From NCBI GenBank assembly GCA_003612405.1, contig RAYR01000027.1:1-64000 (forward strand): 64,000 bases of DNA. The letters are read 5' to 3'. Each line of letters starts with the position of its first letter. The first letter of the stretch is position 1. This document shows, in pieces, positions 25,541-33,711 of the stretch. Source of the stretch: a bacterium 0.1xD8-71 (GTDB lineage: Bacteria; Bacillota; Clostridia; Lachnospirales; Lachnospiraceae). The notes under the pieces were generated by a model. It ran no database searches. It saw only the letters and a list, made by a program, of their open reading frames with translations, and was not told the origin of the DNA. Position numbers and translations under genes: made by a program.

Positions 25541-26410
25541 CTATTGCCTCTCCCTGGCAAGCCGGTTGCTTAATTCTGCAAACCGTTCTAATGTAAATGT
25601 TTCTCCGCGTATTGTTTTGGAGATTCCCATCTGCTCCAGAACCTCTTCCACCTGCTGTCTGGTCACCCCCAGATTCTCCGCATTGACAAGCCCATTCACC
25701 AATGTCTTTCTGCGCTGGTTAAAGGAAGCCCTGATTATGGCGAACAGATAAGCTTCATCAGCCACCTCCACAGGCGGGCTCGTATGACGCACCAGGCGAA
25801 TCACCGTGCTGTCCACATTGGGTCTTGGTATAAAACAGGAAGCCGGCACCCTGGCCACCACTTCCGGTTTGGCAAAATACTGCACTGCCAGGGACAAGGC
25901 GCCATAATCCTTGGTACCGGGGCCTACCTGCATACGGTCTGCCACCTCACTCTGCACCATGACCGTAATGCTGGTAAGCGGAATATGACTCTCAAAAAGA
26001 GCCATGATAATAGGCGTGGTAATATAATATGGAAGATTCGCCACTACCTTAAAGGGACGGCCTTTGCCCTGTTCTTCTGATAATTTGTGCAGATCCACTT
26101 TCAGAATATCCGCATGAATAAGAGTCACATTATCATAATCTCCGAGTGTTTCTTCCAGAATCGGAATCAGATCCTTATCTATCTCCACTGCAATTACACT
26201 GCCGGCAGCTTCGGCCAGATACTGTGTCATCGTTCCGATGCCGGGCCCTATTTCCAGAACGCAGTCCTCTTTTGTGATCTGTGCCGCCTCAATTATCTTG
26301 CGGAGAATATTGGTATCAATCAGAAAATTCTGCCCGTATTTTTTCTGCATACGAAACTGGTATTTCTGCAAGATTTCCGATGTATTTGTCATATTCCCTA
26401 AATTTGCCAT
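25541..26410 (-). CDS. rsmA: 16S rRNA dimethyladenosine transferase
   Basis: RsmA/KsgA of 289 residues. It dimethylates two adjacent adenosines near the 3' end of 16S rRNA during small-subunit assembly, using S-adenosylmethionine. Motifs: KKYGQNFLID near residue 23, the SAM-binding EIGPGIGTMTQ, and NLPYYITTPI (catalytic motif IV). The C-terminal helical domain (RRKTLVNGL, TLERFAELSNRL) is intact. It follows the TatD-family gene by 22 bases, the same order as in many Firmicutes (tatD, rnmV, rsmA). Confidence 0.96.
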   Translation of the reverse strand: MANLGNMTNTSEILQKYQFRMQKKYGQNFLIDTNILRKIIEAAQITKEDCVLEIGPGIGTMTQYLAEAAGSVIAVEIDKDLIPILEETLGDYDNVTLIHADILKVDLHKLSEEQGKGRPFKVVANLPYYITTPIIMALFESHIPLTSITVMVQSEVADRMQVGPGTKDYGALSLAVQYFAKPEVVARVPASCFIPRPNVDSTVIRLVRHTSPPVEVADEAYLFAIIRASFNQRRKTLVNGLVNAENLGVTRQQVEEVLEQMGISKTIRGETFTLERFAELSNRLARERQ

Positions 26411-26432
26411 GCCAAATGCTCCTTACATCTCT

Positions 26433-27197
26433 TTACAGCCCAAACAATCTCCTGGCGTTACGTTCCGTAATTTCTACCACTTCCTCATAGGAAATGCCTT
26501 TCAGTTCTGCAATGGCCTGTGCCACATAAGGCAAGTGCAAAGAAGAATTTCTCTGCCCACGGTAAGGCTCCGGTGCCAGATAAGGGCTGTCCGTCTCCAG
26601 AAGGATTTTCTCCATCGGAATGTACTCCACCGCTTCTTTGAGCTTTTTGGAATTTTTAAACGTGATCACGCCGCCGATACCAAAATAAAAATCCATGTTC
26701 AGATATTCCCTGGCCATTTCTCTGGCATAAGAAAAACAATGCACCACGCCGCCGATCTCTCCCGCATGGTGAGCCTGCATAATTTCAAGGGTATCTTTGG
26801 CTGCCTCCCTGGAATGAATGATCACAGGAAGCTTCACCTGTCTGGCAAGCATAAGCTGTCTTTCAAACCATTCTTTCTGCAAAGCCGGCCCCGGTTCCGG
26901 CCAGTGATAATCCAGTCCAGTCTCCCCGACCGCCACAATCTTGTCCAGCGCACACCATTCCTGTAATAAGGTAACACTCTCCTCATCCAGTTCTGCCACT
27001 TCACTGGGATGTATGCCAATGGCTCCATAAATAAAGGCATACTTCCTGGTCAACTCCACTGTAGCTCTGCATCCCGCCAGACTGGCTCCCACATTGATAA
27101 CCGTATCTATGCCATTTTCCCGAAAAGAGGCAAGCAGTGCCTCTCTGTCCTCATCAAACGCTTCATCATCATAATGTGCATGACTCTCAAAAATCAT
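26433..27197 (-). CDS. TatD-family metal-dependent hydrolase
   Basis: A 254-residue TIM-barrel hydrolase. It starts MIFESHAHYDDEAFDEDR, the TatD HxH metal site, then GIHPSEV, GETGLDYHW, PVIIHSREA, GVVHCFS and LLETDSPYLAPEP. Members act as DNases or, in Gram-positives, as D-aminoacyl-tRNA or quality-control hydrolases; the substrate here cannot be told. I chose the ATG at 27197 since it begins at the conserved motif and has an AAGGGC site; an upstream frame start at 27263 would place 22 residues over the promoter. Confidence 0.94.
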   Translation of the reverse strand: MIFESHAHYDDEAFDEDREALLASFRENGIDTVINVGASLAGCRATVELTRKYAFIYGAIGIHPSEVAELDEESVTLLQEWCALDKIVAVGETGLDYHWPEPGPALQKEWFERQLMLARQVKLPVIIHSREAAKDTLEIMQAHHAGEIGGVVHCFSYAREMAREYLNMDFYFGIGGVITFKNSKKLKEAVEYIPMEKILLETDSPYLAPEPYRGQRNSSLHLPYVAQAIAELKGISYEEVVEITERNARRLFGL

Positions 27198-27234
27198 TCT
27201 GCCCTTCCCCCTGACCAAATTCAAATTTGTGAAT

Positions 27235-27263
27235 AATGTATCATTTTGGCCTTCCGATTGCAA
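27235..27263 (-). promoter_or_regulatory. Promoter of tatD-rsmA
   Basis: TTGCAA (27258-27263) and TACATT (27235-27240) on the minus strand with a 17-base spacer, about 30 bases before the chosen TatD start. Confidence 0.5.
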
Positions 27264-27309
27264 GTATTAAAAAAAAATCCCATATTCTTAAATTTTCTTT
27301 AAAAAATGC

Positions 27310-27338
27310 TTGCATTGCACAAAACATTATACTATAAT
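27310..27338 (+). promoter_or_regulatory. Promoter of tRNA-Lys
   Basis: TTGCAT (27310-27315), a 17-base spacer and a perfect TATAAT (27333-27338). The start near 27345 gives a pre-tRNA leader of about 75 bases that includes a copy of the hairpin repeat. Confidence 0.8.
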
Positions 27339-27350
27339 AACTCTTGCCCA

Positions 27351-27377
27351 AAAGTAAATTCCTTCGGAATTAACTTT
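27351..27377. repeat. Third copy of the hairpin repeat, in the tRNA-Lys leader
   Basis: AAAGT-A-AATTCC, TTC loop, GGAATT-A-ACTTT. The core matches the copies at 1-44 and 48040-48061, while the outer arms (AAAGT/ACTTT) differ from the other copies yet still pair. Confidence 0.75.
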
Positions 27378-27419
27378 GCGAGATTCGCTTCGCGGCCTCG
27401 GGTAAGCGTAGGGATTTCC

Positions 27420-27492
27420 GCACCGCTAGCTCAGTTGGTAGAGCACCTGACTCTTAATCAGGGTGTCCAGGGTTCGAGCCCCTGGCGGTGCA
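27420..27492 (+). tRNA. tRNA-Lys (anticodon CTT)
   Basis: Acceptor arms GCACCGC and GCGGTGC with discriminator A, D loop AGCTCAGTTGGTAGAGC, anticodon stem CCTGA/TCAGG around CTCTTAA, so anticodon CTT (codon AAG), and T loop GGTTCGAGCC. CCA is not encoded. Preceded by a good promoter and followed by a terminator, so a single-gene unit. Confidence 0.96.
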
Positions 27493-27497
27493 CTCAG

Positions 27498-27548
27498 AAG
27501 AACTGTTTTTGGAGACTTATGTGCTCTGGGGACGGTTCTTTATTTTTT
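27498..27548 (+). terminator. Terminator of tRNA-Lys
   Basis: AAGAACTGT (27498-27506) pairs with ACGGTTCTT (27532-27540), one G-T wobble, followed by TATTTTTT. Confidence 0.7.
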
Positions 27549-27580
27549 ATGTTCCATATATGTACTTCATCTCCCTCTGT

Positions 27581-29059
27581 TTACTCTGTCCGATACAGGC
27601 TCAGCCACGGTGCCGTAATGGACAGGGATCCAAAGTCTTCCCGGTTGATTTCCTGTATAATGCCATCCTTGCCAATCCGAATCAGTCTGTCTGCCAAAGA
27701 CATGGAATCAGCCAGGTTAATGGTCAGTATCACCACCGACATTCCCTTATCCAGAAGCATCTCCATCATCTTCCATACAAAGACACGATGTGCCAGATCC
27801 GCTCCCTTGAAGGGCTGCACGCACACCACCACCCGGGGCTTCTGTAGCAAAACCCGGGTATATACCATCTGATATTTCTGTTTCTCGCTTAATCTCTCCA
27901 CCGGCATCCCGAAGACTTCTTCGCCGAGAACAGGCCCATACTCTTTCCTGACACTTTCTCTCATATTTCTTTTCCATACGCCGGGCACCCGTCTGGACAA
28001 TCCCATGCACAGGTTGTCCATATAGCTTAATTCGCCAAAAATCATGGTTTTTGTGGGTTCCGCTGCAATAACTGCTATCTCTTTACTGGCAGGGAGCTGT
28101 ACTCTTTTGCCGGATATAAAGCAGTTCCCCTTCTTTACCTTTCTGTCTCCATAAAGTACTTGCAGGATGTCCTGAAATACCTGGTTATCCAGATTCTGGA
28201 TTACCAGACATTCTCCTTCATATACTTTCATATTGAAGTCTTGCAGTACTTCCCCGGTAACATGAGAAAATGACAGAATCTCTTTCTTCTGCCACACAGC
28301 CTGGTTGCGATTCTCCATATGATAGCGGACCATTCTGTCAAATTCCAGGGTGTAACCTTCCACGATCTCCGCTTTCATTTCCTCTCCCTGTGCCACTTTC
28401 TGAATCCTGCCATTGGACAAAAGTGCCACCCGGTCGCACACTTCCATGATCTCCTCCAAATGCGGACTTACATAGAGAAAAGAAAATCCCCGCCTGCCAT
28501 AATGGTGGATAATCTCATAAAGCTTGGCAAGTTCCTCTCCATTAATCACCGTACTAATCTCGTTTAAGACAATCAGTCTGTATCCTGCCACCACTGCCCG
28601 GAGCAGCTCCACCACCACGCGCTCAAACGCGGACAGTCTGTCCACATAGGCATCTGCCACAATATCCACTTCAATATCGCTCATAAAGGGTTCCAGCTGC
28701 TTCCTTAACAGTTTATTCTGAATAACTTCCTGTCTGAATCCCTGCCGCAGAACAAAGATATTATCGGTAACCGTCATATGCTCCACCAACCGGGAATTGG
28801 CGTCAATAATGCCGATCCTGTTCGCGCATCTTCTGGGATTCTTCCAGGAGTTGATACGCTCACCGCAATAATATATATGTCCGTCATAAAGCGGCATATT
28901 TGTCTGCATCAGCAAAAGCAGTTCCTGTAGGCCATGCGCATTGATGGGAATCAGACCCATAATCTCGCCCTGATAAATCTGTAGGTTAAAATCCTCCAGC
29001 CGTTTAATCCCTTTCTCAATATAGGTGACCCGTTCCATACGGAATACTTCCTGTCTCAT
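27581..29059 (-). CDS. Degenerate tandem ABC ATPase (pseudo-MglA)
   Basis: The 492-residue protein aligns along its length with MglA/RbsA sugar-transporter ATPases (two ABC halves) but has lost the catalytic sequences. In place of GENGAGKST stands GLIPINAHGLQELL (35-48); signature LSGGQ is LSAFE (142-146); Walker B is LIVLNEI with N166 for Asp; the H-loop is VSPH. The second half has VIQNLDNQVFQD, LSEKQ (390-394) and VVVCVQPF. ATP hydrolysis is therefore very unlikely. It lies 15 bases after a sensor-kinase gene and ends the sugar ABC/two-component operon. It may dock on the transporter and pass its state to the kinase; this is inference. Intact length and good SD (GAGAGG) argue against a pseudogene. 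Confidence 0.85.
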   Translation of the reverse strand: MRQEVFRMERVTYIEKGIKRLEDFNLQIYQGEIMGLIPINAHGLQELLLLMQTNMPLYDGHIYYCGERINSWKNPRRCANRIGIIDANSRLVEHMTVTDNIFVLRQGFRQEVIQNKLLRKQLEPFMSDIEVDIVADAYVDRLSAFERVVVELLRAVVAGYRLIVLNEISTVINGEELAKLYEIIHHYGRRGFSFLYVSPHLEEIMEVCDRVALLSNGRIQKVAQGEEMKAEIVEGYTLEFDRMVRYHMENRNQAVWQKKEILSFSHVTGEVLQDFNMKVYEGECLVIQNLDNQVFQDILQVLYGDRKVKKGNCFISGKRVQLPASKEIAVIAAEPTKTMIFGELSYMDNLCMGLSRRVPGVWKRNMRESVRKEYGPVLGEEVFGMPVERLSEKQKYQMVYTRVLLQKPRVVVCVQPFKGADLAHRVFVWKMMEMLLDKGMSVVILTINLADSMSLADRLIRIGKDGIIQEINREDFGSLSITAPWLSLYRTE

Positions 29060-29074
29060 AAGAAGAAACCTCTC

Positions 29075-30115
29075 TCACATGAATGATGCCTTCATGCGTT
29101 TCTCATCTACTGCAAAAGGAATCGTAATCTCTACATCAGTGCCTTTCTGGGGAACAGAATAAACATGAAGTCCATACTCCTCCCCGAAGATCAGATGTAT
29201 CCTGCTGTTAACATTACCCAGAGCAATACCGCCTTTTCTTTCTTCTCCATGAATCAGCACGCTGCCGTCCCGGCCCAGTTTACGATTCAGGCGGGCCAAT
29301 GTTTCTTCATCCATCCCCACTCCGTCATCCGAGATACGAATGAGAAGCCTCTCCACTGTCCGTTCAAACTGAATCCGGAGATTTCCTGTTCCTATCTTAA
29401 GTTCCGTTCCATGAATAATACTGTTTTCCAGAATCGGCTGCAAAGTCAGTTTGGGAATCTTACAATTCATAATGTCTTCCCAATCCTCGGTGTCATAATG
29501 AATATGAAGCCTGAGCCGATTGCCGAATCTGTACTTCTGAATCAGAAAGTAGGTCTCACAATTATCCAGTTCTTCTTGTACCGTCACCAGATTTTCTACA
29601 TTCGTAATGGTATATCGAAAGAACTTTGCAAGAGCCTCTGTCATATCCGCCACACTGTCCAGACCGGCAATCAGTGCCTCACCCCGGATACTTTCCAATG
29701 TATTATAGAGGAAATGGGGATTGATCTGATTCTGTAACGCCAGATACTGGGCCTGCCTTTTATTCATATCAATCATCCTGGGGGAACGCAGTATCTTTTC
29801 TATTTCATCCATCTGCTGTTTCATGGACGGGCTCTGAAACACTTCCGCAAAGTCACGGCTTTCCGTCAGATACCCGTCCAGAAAACGATGCACCAAAAGC
29901 TCTGACCGCCTGTAGGGCAGTATAATACCAAACCACACTATCATGAAATATCCCAGGGCAAGAAGCACATAGATCCCTGCCTGTAATACGGTCTCTTCTC
30001 CGCGTATCCCCAGAAGCACATTATGCACTGCCTCAATCACAAAATAAACCAGTGTCACGACTCCCAGCAGAAGCACTCTGTTAGACAGATATTTTAACCG
30101 GTATTCTTCTCTCAT
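29075..30115 (-). CDS. LytS/YesM-type sensor histidine kinase
   Basis: A 346-residue kinase. Two membrane segments (about 13-33 and 46-66) are joined by only about 12 residues, so there is almost no extracellular sensor. The His_kinase domain has phosphoacceptor H134 in NQINPHFLYNTLES, the N box LQPILENSIIHG and the G box ISDDGVGMDE. It would phosphorylate the response regulator encoded 13 bases upstream. I chose the ATG at 30115 (AGGAG 10 bases upstream); the longer frame begins within the regulator gene. Usual YesM kinases carry a large extracellular domain, missing here. Confidence 0.9.
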   Translation of the reverse strand: MREEYRLKYLSNRVLLLGVVTLVYFVIEAVHNVLLGIRGEETVLQAGIYVLLALGYFMIVWFGIILPYRRSELLVHRFLDGYLTESRDFAEVFQSPSMKQQMDEIEKILRSPRMIDMNKRQAQYLALQNQINPHFLYNTLESIRGEALIAGLDSVADMTEALAKFFRYTITNVENLVTVQEELDNCETYFLIQKYRFGNRLRLHIHYDTEDWEDIMNCKIPKLTLQPILENSIIHGTELKIGTGNLRIQFERTVERLLIRISDDGVGMDEETLARLNRKLGRDGSVLIHGEERKGGIALGNVNSRIHLIFGEEYGLHVYSVPQKGTDVEITIPFAVDEKRMKASFM

Positions 30116-30128
30116 AATCTCTGTTCTC

Positions 30129-31715
30129 CTACCCGTACATCTTGCGGTAAACACTGGGTTTCACACCTGTCACCTTCTCAAAGGTATGGGTAAAATGTTT
30201 CAGATCATTATACCCCACCTGCTGACAGATCTTTGCCACCGGAGTATTGGTCTCCCGCAGTAAAACCTTGGCCTGCTCCATTCGGACATTGATCAGATAC
30301 TTGGCAAACCCCTCTCCTTCCACCTTTTTAAACAAAGCACTGAAATATGCGGCGCTCAAACCTACGGCACTGCTTACTCCCTCCTGGGTAATCGGCTCAC
30401 TGTAGTGATTCTGGATATATTGTTTGGCCATCCGGATAGGCCGTACCGTATCTGCTTCCCGTTTGGAACGCATTTCTTCCACATACCGGTTTTGCAGGGC
30501 TGCAAGCTGATCCAACAGCTGATCCATACTGCCGCACAAAGAACTCTGTTCTTCAAACACCTTCAATTCCTCAGCCCGGTTCTTAACCTCCACCTGACTT
30601 AGGAAAAGTCCTGCTGCCGAATAAACCAGCTCCCGCACCTCATACCCCTTAAGATCTTTGACCTCCAGCATCCTCTGTCCCATCTGCGTCACCGCTTCCG
30701 CCGCCTCTTCCATACTTCTCACCTCAATCGCCGGTACAATCTCCCGCAGATATTTCTCCAGAATATTCTGTTCATGAACGGCCGACCCTGCCGGCATACG
30801 TTCCAGCAGCTTGCCCGTTCCTTTTAACAGCCGCTCTTCTATAATGACCATCGCCTGTCCCACTGTTTCCTGCAACTGACCCACATCCCTGATCACATTC
30901 CCAAGCGCTGCCGTAAACATAACCGGCCCAAAAATTCCTTTCTCGCTCTCCAGCTGATTTAAACAGCCGCGGAATATCCGCCGTATTTCCTCTGTCTGCC
31001 CATCCCCATAATTGACAAATCCAATACAACAACTGGCTTTCGTACCTATCACAATCTCCGTGCAGCGTGTCTTTAAGCTGTTTTCCAGCAACGTCTGAAT
31101 CTTCTCCAATATAATGTTAATTCCTGCCTGGCTGATCTCTCCCGCCGCATCAATCTTCACTACAAACCCCTGAAAGAATCCTTCCTGTACATGAAGATAA
31201 TATTCTTCCTGCAGCATACTGACAGATGGTCTCCATACCTTCTGCTCCAGCAGTCTGTTCACCAGATTCACACGGAAAAGACGGATATCCGCCTCGCTTT
31301 TATGCTGTATCCACAACTGCTCTTCCTTGCGCTGATTTCTTTCTTCAATACGCTCCCTGAACTTCTGCAATGTGGCCGCAAGTTCCACTTTATTAATGGG
31401 CTTAAGCAGGTAATCCCCCACGCCAAACTTAATGGCTGTCTGGGCGTAGGCAAACTGCGCATATCCGCTGATAATCACAATCTGAAGGTCTTCCACACTC
31501 TTTTTCACACTCTCTATCAGATTAAGACCATTACAACCCGGCATCCTGATATCCGTAATCAGAATGTCGGGTCTGATCTGTTTCACCATCTCACAGGCTT
31601 CCAGTCCATTATGTGCTATTCCTGCCACTTCCATATGCAGCGATTCCCAATCAATCAGGGCTTCAATCAGTTGACAAATACGCTCTTCATCATCTGCAAT
31701 CATAACCTTTATCAT
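30129..31715 (-). CDS. AraC-type response regulator (YesN-like)
   Basis: A 528-residue regulator. The receiver domain (1-115) has D8, D9, phosphoacceptor D55, S83 and K105. A central 300-residue region of YesN type follows. The C-terminus is an AraC HTH pair (AKQYIQNHYSEPITQEGVSS, AKICQQVGYNDLKHFTHTFE). It probably activates the sugar transporter operon in which it lies. Start at 31715 chosen because AGGGGG lies eight bases upstream; the ATG at 31733 lies before that SD. The gene follows a hairpin terminator after the binding-protein gene. Confidence 0.92.
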   Translation of the reverse strand: MIKVMIADDEERICQLIEALIDWESLHMEVAGIAHNGLEACEMVKQIRPDILITDIRMPGCNGLNLIESVKKSVEDLQIVIISGYAQFAYAQTAIKFGVGDYLLKPINKVELAATLQKFRERIEERNQRKEEQLWIQHKSEADIRLFRVNLVNRLLEQKVWRPSVSMLQEEYYLHVQEGFFQGFVVKIDAAGEISQAGINIILEKIQTLLENSLKTRCTEIVIGTKASCCIGFVNYGDGQTEEIRRIFRGCLNQLESEKGIFGPVMFTAALGNVIRDVGQLQETVGQAMVIIEERLLKGTGKLLERMPAGSAVHEQNILEKYLREIVPAIEVRSMEEAAEAVTQMGQRMLEVKDLKGYEVRELVYSAAGLFLSQVEVKNRAEELKVFEEQSSLCGSMDQLLDQLAALQNRYVEEMRSKREADTVRPIRMAKQYIQNHYSEPITQEGVSSAVGLSAAYFSALFKKVEGEGFAKYLINVRMEQAKVLLRETNTPVAKICQQVGYNDLKHFTHTFEKVTGVKPSVYRKMYG

Positions 31716-31735
31716 TCCCATAACCCCCTGCATTT

Positions 31736-31767
31736 AAGAAAACCGCCGGAAATCCGACGGTTTTCTT
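31736..31767 (-). terminator. Terminator after the tandem binding-protein gene
   Basis: AAGAAAACCG-x-CGG, loop of four, CCG-x-CGGTTTTCTT, a 13-bp stem with one mismatch and T-rich tail, just before the regulator gene. Read-through is needed if the two-component genes share the transporter mRNA; a TATAAT box at 31779-31784 immediately upstream suggests a second promoter. Confidence 0.75.
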
Positions 31768-31837
31768 TCCTGATTCCTATTATAACATATTTCTGCGGTT
31801 CACAATCAAGATTCACCGCTTCTTGTTCTCGCACACC

Positions 31838-33667
31838 TTATTGGGTCAGCACGGAAACACCTGTATCTTCTACGACACCGCCGAGACTTTCACCTTCTAA
31901 AGCCTTCACGCAGGCCTCCACACCCATGGAACCCATCATATCCGGATTCTGTGCCATGGTGCACAAAAGATTGCCGTCTGCGATCAGATTCATGATCGCA
32001 TCAGATTTATCAAAGCCTACACCGACGATATCCGGATTGCCGCCGGCCTTAATCGCGTTGCCTGCTCCTGTGGTGGAACCCTCGTTACAACCGAATACAC
32101 CTACCACGCCCTGTGTAATATAATTCTCTGCGATACTCTGGGACTTCGCCGCATCACCTTCACCGTACTGGGTCTCCAAGATATTGAATCCTGTTCCTTC
32201 AAAAGCAGAACGGAAACCTTCTTCACGCATCACGCAGGAATCTGTTGCTGCATTTACATTGATGATACCAATATCACCGGATGTCACGCCTGCTGCCTCT
32301 AATGCCTTGATCATTTCCTGACCTGCTGTTGCGCCTGCTGCCTTATTATCTGTAGAAAAAGTTGCTTCTGCCTGTACGTTCGCCGGAGAATCCACATATA
32401 CGATCTTAACGCCTGCCGCAGACGCTTCATTCAGTGCGGAAGAGATTGCATCCGGACCGTTAGCCGCTACCATAATCGCATCATAGCCGCCTGCCACTGC
32501 ATTGTTCACACATTCAATCTGCTGTGCATCGTCTTTGGTATTGGGTGCCATAAAGGTTACGCTTACACCCAGCTCTTTTGCTTTCGCCTGTGCGCCTTCA
32601 TTTAAGGTTACCCAGTGCTGGTCGATGGAATCCATGGTAATCAGCGCAATCTTCCATTCTTTGCTGGCCGCCGCACCGTCAGAAGCGGGAGCTGCCCCGC
32701 CGAGTGCCTCTGCATTGATCACGGATACGCCTGTATCTGTCACTTTACCGCCAAGGCTTTCACCGTTTACTGCCGCCACTGCCGCTTTCACGCCTTCATA
32801 TCCCATTACATCGGGATTCTGTGCCATCGTACAAAGCAGGCATCCGTCCTTGATCAGGTTCTGAATCGCATCGGATTTATCAAAACCTACACCCACAATA
32901 TTCGCATTGCCGGCCGCCTTAATGGCATTACCTGTTCCGGTGGTGGAACCTTCGTTACAGCCAAAGATACCTACCACGCCCTGGGTAATATAGTTCTCTG
33001 CAATACTCTGGGATTTGGCTGCATCACCCTCGCCGTACTGGGTCTCTAAGATATTGAAAGAAGTTCCTTCAAATGCTGCCCTAAAACCTTCTTCGCGCAT
33101 GACACAGGAATCTGTTGCTGCATTTACATTGACGATGCCGATATCTCCGGATGTCACACCTGCTGCCTCCAGCGCTTTGATCATTTCCTGACCTGCGGTA
33201 GTACCTGCCGCCTTATTATCGGTGGAGAAGGTTGCCTCCGCGTCTACATTTGCCGGAGAGTCTACATACACAATCTTAACACCTGCCGCAGATGCCTCTT
33301 TCAATGCAGAAGAGATGGCATCCGGCCCGTTCGCTGCCACGATAATCGCATTATAACCGCCTGCTACCGCGTTGTTCACACACTCAATCTGCTGTGCGTC
33401 ATCTTTGGTATTGGGCGCCATAAAGTCCACCGTAACCCCAAGCTCCGCCGCTGCCTTCTGTGCGCCCTCATTTAAGGTTACCCAGTGCTGGTCGATGGAA
33501 TCCATCGTAATCAGCGCAATCTTGGTACTCCCACCGGAAGTGGTTGGTGCCTCTGTTCCTGTACCAGTCTCTGCCCCCGTCTGTGCCGCGTTATTGCCGC
33601 CGCACCCTGTCAGGGCTGCTGCTGCCATTGCCATACAGCAAAGCATAGCTAATACTTTCTTTTTCAT
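31838..33667 (-). CDS. Sugar-binding lipoprotein with two tandem binding domains
   Basis: A 609-residue lipoprotein with signal peptide and lipobox TGC at C22. Two periplasmic-binding domains of RbsB type follow: residues 49-316 and 339-606, joined by an Ala/Ser/Gly-rich linker (317-338). The copies align without gaps at an offset of exactly 290 residues; by my count 237 of 268 positions are identical (88%). The duplication is also clear in DNA: the two halves repeat at 870 bases. Each half keeps the same ligand-contact pattern, so both probably bind one sugar. It is exported, anchored in the membrane, and delivers ligand to the adjacent permease. The start has AAAGGAGG. Confidence 0.95.
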   Translation of the reverse strand: MKKKVLAMLCCMAMAAAALTGCGGNNAAQTGAETGTGTEAPTTSGGSTKIALITMDSIDQHWVTLNEGAQKAAAELGVTVDFMAPNTKDDAQQIECVNNAVAGGYNAIIVAANGPDAISSALKEASAAGVKIVYVDSPANVDAEATFSTDNKAAGTTAGQEMIKALEAAGVTSGDIGIVNVNAATDSCVMREEGFRAAFEGTSFNILETQYGEGDAAKSQSIAENYITQGVVGIFGCNEGSTTGTGNAIKAAGNANIVGVGFDKSDAIQNLIKDGCLLCTMAQNPDVMGYEGVKAAVAAVNGESLGGKVTDTGVSVINAEALGGAAPASDGAAASKEWKIALITMDSIDQHWVTLNEGAQAKAKELGVSVTFMAPNTKDDAQQIECVNNAVAGGYDAIMVAANGPDAISSALNEASAAGVKIVYVDSPANVQAEATFSTDNKAAGATAGQEMIKALEAAGVTSGDIGIINVNAATDSCVMREEGFRSAFEGTGFNILETQYGEGDAAKSQSIAENYITQGVVGVFGCNEGSTTGAGNAIKAGGNPDIVGVGFDKSDAIMNLIADGNLLCTMAQNPDMMGSMGVEACVKALEGESLGGVVEDTGVSVLTQ

Positions 33668-33711
33668 ACCTTATCCTCCTTTACTGTCTATCGCTATCCG
33701 CTTATGCGGTT

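Noticed and set aside
27306..27872. Plus-strand ORF of 188 codons across tRNA-Lys
   Set aside because: It runs through the tRNA, its terminator and the antisense of the pseudo-ATPase; the composition is not protein-like.
27581..29059. Pseudo-ATPase as a decaying pseudogene
   Set aside because: The frame is intact over full length with SD and fits operon spacing; losses hit all ATP motifs in both halves but the fold pattern remains, which suggests selection for another role.
31850..33523. 870-base direct repeat as CRISPR or IS duplication
   Set aside because: The unit is one coding domain in frame within a single lipoprotein; no spacers, transposase or terminal inverted repeats.
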